Source: Desulfobacterales bacterium
GTDB taxonomy: Bacteria > Desulfobacterota > DSM-4660 > Desulfatiglandales > Desulfatiglandaceae
NCBI GenBank assembly: GCA_022013615.1
Contig: JAKLQB010000093.1
Location: 1 to 5,742 of the forward strand
Direction: 5' to 3'
Length of the DNA stretch: 5,742 nt
Within the stretch, counting starts at the first letter, position 1. Each line of letters starts with the position of its first letter. Both the position numbers and the translations under genes were made by a program. The notes beneath the pieces were generated by a model that saw only the letters and a list, made by a program, of their open reading frames with translations, was not told the DNA's origin and did not search any database. Positions 5,469 through 5,742 of the stretch are shown here, piece after piece.

Positions 5469-5742
5469 ATGAAGAAGTTTTTTGCTCTTATAGTCTCATT
5501 TACCCTTTTATTAAGTTTGGCGTTCCCTCTATATGCAAGGGATAGAATGATGTTAACCGACTTTTCGGTTCAAGGGATCCTGCTGATATAGAGGGTGAGT
5601 ATTTAAAGCCTCATGCAGAAATTATGATCTCAAGTCAACTGCTGAGCGGACATACAATATCTTAAAGACAAGGGGGGCGCTGTATATGCTCCAATCGATT
5701 GTTATGGTCTTGTGGTCTAATTTGAGAATAATGGGCCAGGTA
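5469..5742 (+). pseudogene. Secreted protein of unknown function, frame broken
   Basis: ATG 5469 follows AAGGA (5456-5460) at eight bases and encodes a clear Sec signal peptide: MKK, a hydrophobic core FFALIVSFTLLLSLAF, and a likely cut after LYA (residue 23). The mature part is only 17 residues before TAG 5589. The +2-shifted frame continues with DPADIEGEYLKPHAEI from 5576 until TAA 5663, and the original frame resumes as DIQYLKDKGGAVYAPIDCYG from 5649 until TAA 5718. This patchwork suggests one exported protein broken by at least two indels, cut off by the window edge. The spliced reading is an inference; the family was not recognised. Base-calling errors are an alternative, since a six-G run lies at 5672-5677, although the frame changes do not coincide with it. 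Confidence 0.45.

Overview
The window looks like bacterial chromosome of moderate GC content, most likely from a Gram-negative anaerobe or microaerophile of the Desulfobacterota (deltaproteobacterial) type. That assignment is an inference from the gene mix: an iron superoxide dismutase, a stand-alone glycogen-binding CBM48 protein, a small MscS-like membrane protein and a thioredoxin-reductase-like flavoprotein without a recognisable NADPH site. Species cannot be named from the sequence alone.

Layout. Positions 1-448 hold no gene, only a hairpin and a possible promoter. Positions 449-1215 (+) are a NagD-type HAD phosphatase broken by a short frameshifting deletion. A possible shared terminator separates it from a convergent intact flavoprotein disulfide reductase (2192 to 1293, -). 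Positions 2193-3487 are a visibly AT-rich stretch of about 1.3 kb with no convincing gene. It contains a perfect 12-bp inverted repeat, a promoter-like sequence with no gene after it, a 175-bp palindromic MITE-like element flanked by the direct repeat TATTA, and a hairpin just ahead of the next gene. Positions 3488-4183 (+) encode a multi-pass MscS-like TM-helix protein, followed 56 bp later by a stand-alone CBM48 protein (4240-4536). After that comes a scrambled junction in which a small hsp20 fragment (about 4653-4743) runs into an iron superoxide dismutase gene that has lost its first ~23 codons (4722-5231). Two hairpins follow, and then the start of a secreted protein (5469 onward) whose frame is broken within 41 codons and whose pieces run toward the window end.

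Taken together, three + strand loci (HAD phosphatase, hsp20/sodB, secreted protein) are damaged, while the flavoprotein, the membrane protein and the CBM48 protein look intact. Two of the lesions (a deletion at a short repeat and a fusion at microhomology) cannot be simple base-calling slips, so this looks like a region in decay with a mobile-element footprint. The surviving functions suggest stress physiology: disulfide and redox balance, osmotic or membrane tension, glycogen, and formerly superoxide defence and chaperoning. No direct pathway links them.
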